From Donghicola mangrovi (GTDB lineage: Bacteria; Pseudomonadota; Alphaproteobacteria; Rhodobacterales; Rhodobacteraceae), in contig NZ_JABCJE010000001.1 in NCBI RefSeq assembly GCF_013377535.1, forward strand, positions 186,001-250,000: a stretch of 64,000 nt of DNA, written 5' to 3'. Below, in pieces: positions 62,417 through 64,000 of this stretch. The notes under the pieces are model-generated. The model worked only from the letters and a program-made list of their open reading frames with translations. It had not been told where the DNA came from and did no database searches. The stretch's first letter is position 1; every line of letters begins with the position of its first letter. A program made the position numbers and the translations under genes.

Positions 62417-63076
62417 TCAGCTGGCCAAGAGGCGCAGGCCGTGGGTCACATCGGACCGGACCGCCAGCCGCAAGCCCGGCTCGTCCCCGGCCTTTAGCGC
62501 CGCAATAATATGGCGGTGGTGGATCGGCGGCTCGGTCCGGTTCAGTCGCCCATAAAGCGCCCGCATGGTCGGCCCCAGTTGCAGCCAGACCGTTTCCGTC
62601 ATCGCCAGCATCGCGGGTGCTTGGGCGCGCAGATAGAGCGTCCGGTGGAACTCCAAGTTCGTGCGGATATAGCCGACCGCATCGTGTTTCTTGACGCTCA
62701 GACTGACGTTGGCGTGGATGCTTTCCAGCCGGTCAATCAGCGCCATATGGGCCCGCGGCAACGCACGGGAGGCCAGCTCGACCTCCAGAAGGGCACGCAG
62801 GGCGGCCAGTTCCTCGATCCGGTCGTTGGACAGCTCGGGGGTCGCCACACGACCCGAGGCGCTCAGGGTCAGGGCCCCTTCGGCAACTAGGCGGCGCAGG
62901 GCCTCTCGGGCGGGGGTCATCGAAACGCCGAATTCCTTGCCGATCCCGCGCAGGGTCAGGGCTTCGCCGGGGCGCAGCTCTCCGTGCATGATTCGGGTCC
63001 GGAGCATCCGGTATGTGCGGTCGTGGGCAGCCAAGGGGGTGCCGGACTCGGGGGTTCTGGAAGATGGCGTCAACAT
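62417..63076 (-). CDS. GntR-family regulator, FCD subfamily
   Basis: 219 residues. An N-terminal winged HTH (about 18-80, with LTLRGIGKEFGVSMTPAREALRRL as recognition region) is followed by an all-helical FCD domain binding a carboxylate or amino-acid ligand with metal. The ATG is used; an upstream in-frame TTG is less likely. The leader holds a TGTGATCACA palindrome within a larger inverted repeat, suggesting autoregulation. The target genes are unknown. Confidence 0.88.
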   Translation of the reverse strand: MLTPSSRTPESGTPLAAHDRTYRMLRTRIMHGELRPGEALTLRGIGKEFGVSMTPAREALRRLVAEGALTLSASGRVATPELSNDRIEELAALRALLEVELASRALPRAHMALIDRLESIHANVSLSVKKHDAVGYIRTNLEFHRTLYLRAQAPAMLAMTETVWLQLGPTMRALYGRLNRTEPPIHHRHIIAALKAGDEPGLRLAVRSDVTHGLRLLAS

Positions 63077-63111
63077 GACCTGCGATGTGATCACAAATTT
63101 CGCGCAGGTCA
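63076..63111. promoter_or_regulatory. Nested palindromes in the GntR leader (candidate operator)
   Basis: The 10-bp palindrome TGTGATCACA (63086-63095) lies inside a perfect 9-bp inverted repeat, TGACCTGCG (63076-63084) and CGCAGGTCA (63103-63111). The outer repeat includes the start region and the ribosome-binding AGG, so it could act at DNA or RNA level. Confidence 0.6.
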
Positions 63112-63801
63112 ATCCTCGAAGCGTATGGCGTGCAATTTTGCGCCATCACGCCGCAGCCATTCGCGCTGATCGGCACAGGGGCCATAGATGCGCTCGACCG
63201 TGGCCCAGAAGGCCGGCGAGTGATCCATGTGCTGAAGGTGCGCAACCTCGTGGGCGGCGACGTAATCCAGCACATCGCGTGGCGCCATGATCAGCCGCCA
63301 AGAGAACATGAGCTTGCCGTCATGGGTGCACGACCCCCAGCGCGACCGGGTGTCTTTGAGCAGGATCGCGCTATAGGCCCTGTCCAGCCGACCTGCATAG
63401 TGATGGGCTGCTTCGGCGAAGCGGGACCGGGCCTTTTCCCGAAGAAACCCCTTGAGCCGCGCCCCCGCATTGGCCCCGCCCCGCGGCAGGCCGATCTCGT
63501 TATCGCTCAGGATCACGCGGGCGCCGTCGATGGCGGTCAAGCGGCGGGGACGCCCCTCGAACGGGATAACGCTGCCAATCTCGATTCCCTGCAAGGGCAC
63601 GTGTTCGGACAGCTGTTTGCGGATCCAGCCTTCTTTCTCGCGGACAAAGGCCATGCCCTCGCGCTCGGACGCGGAGGAGGGCAAAGTCAGGGTGACACGT
63701 CCGTCCAGCCGCGACACCCGCAGGGTAAAACGCCGCGCTCGCGCAGATCTGCGCAGAACGACGGGCACTGGGGGGTTGCCAGAAAGGATATGTTGTCCCA
63801 T
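63109..63801 (-). CDS. YgjP/SprT-like M48-type metallopeptidase (DUF45)
   Basis: 230 residues. The zinc motif HEVAH is at 184-188 with His194 as the likely third ligand (HMDHS), and RWGSC at 154-158 is the DUF45 signature. Cytosolic. Physiological substrates are unknown. GGAG precedes the start. It ends 32 nt upstream of the GntR gene on the same strand. Confidence 0.88.
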   Translation of the reverse strand: MGQHILSGNPPVPVVLRRSARARRFTLRVSRLDGRVTLTLPSSASEREGMAFVREKEGWIRKQLSEHVPLQGIEIGSVIPFEGRPRRLTAIDGARVILSDNEIGLPRGGANAGARLKGFLREKARSRFAEAAHHYAGRLDRAYSAILLKDTRSRWGSCTHDGKLMFSWRLIMAPRDVLDYVAAHEVAHLQHMDHSPAFWATVERIYGPCADQREWLRRDGAKLHAIRFED

Positions 63802-63906
63802 ATGCGCGCTCCAAGTGGTGTCTTTATTAGCCTTTGACACCCGTTCGACCTTATGGCAGGGGTCTTCGACCGCCTGCAAGCATCAGACCAGCGAAAGGGA
63901 TCTTTC

Positions 63907-64000
63907 ATGCCCAAAGAAGAATGGGGCGTAAAGCGCGTATGCCCGACCACCGGCAAACGCTTCTACGACCTGAACAAGAACCCGATCGTCAGCCCCTACA
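63907..64000 (+). CDS. TIGR02300-type protein (5' part only)
   Basis: 31 visible codons; the rest is outside the window. The start MPKEEWGVKRVCPTTGKRFY and the following DLNKNPIVSPY match the TIGR02300 family of alphaproteobacterial proteins with an acidic C-terminus and unknown function. AAAGGGA precedes the start. Divergent from the YgjP-like gene. Confidence 0.85.
   Translation, partial: MPKEEWGVKRVCPTTGKRFYDLNKNPIVSPY

Noticed and set aside
63076-63112. TTG start 12 codons upstream for the GntR-family gene.
   Set aside because: The upstream extension covers the palindromic leader and adds residues atypical for the family; the ATG is preferred.

Overview
This window is a chromosomal segment of an alphaproteobacterium, most likely a marine Rhodobacterales (Roseobacter-like) species. 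The evidence is the moderately high GC content, a malyl-CoA lyase that matches from memory the Rhodobacter Mcl1 type, the pyk - small membrane protein - rpmI - rplT - pheS - pheT layout, a TIGR02300-type protein, a DUF1127 gene followed by CCUCCUCCC RNA motifs, and a dgcA-dgcN pair. There is no rRNA, so genus is not decided.

From 1 to about 43.3 kb almost everything lies on the minus strand and forms the translation and transcription supercluster. In transcription order it reads: tRNA-Trp, a sulfotransferase-like gene, secE, nusG, rplK, rplA, rplJ, rplL, rpoB, rpoC; then an EamA transporter and a glycosyltransferase; then rpsL, rpsG, fusA, tuf; then S10, spc and alpha ribosomal protein genes down to rplQ; then degP, rarA, crcB and a partial rluC-type gene. 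A second tuf, identical to the first, lies upstream of the zntB-like gene that precedes tRNA-Trp.

The S10/spc/alpha block keeps its gene order but is cut into shorter transcription units by terminators and accessory genes. A terminator and hairpin-rich leader separate rplW from rplB. An opposite-strand 2-oxoglutarate oxygenase gene lies between rplP (L16) and rpmC. Between rpmD and rplO lie a DUF1127 gene, a putative CcsR/cuckoo-type anti-Shine-Dalgarno small RNA, a Tat-exported metallo-hydrolase and a small secreted Cys/His protein.

From 43.4 to 64 kb the content is mixed: a lipoprotein, an SMR transporter and a P450; an AT-rich gene-free stretch; pheT/VOC/ASCH/pheS; a 190-bp repeat-bounded structured element; rplT/rpmI/pyk; DUF1244; an OmpA/BON envelope protein with a coiled-coil partner; a three-gene D-amino-acid set (D-amino-acid transaminase, dgcA, dgcN); malyl-CoA lyase; a GyrI-like protein; accA; a GntR/FCD regulator with a nested palindromic leader; a YgjP-type metallopeptidase; and the start of a TIGR02300 gene. 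Short intergenic repeats of the form (A/G)GTATTT...AAGAAG or AGATGAAG recur through this half.

The most interesting items are the DUF1127/anti-SD RNA embedded in the spc cluster, the oxygenase next to the L16 gene (L16 is a known oxygenase substrate in E. coli), the D-glutamate cluster, and the 190-bp inverted-repeat element upstream of pheS.
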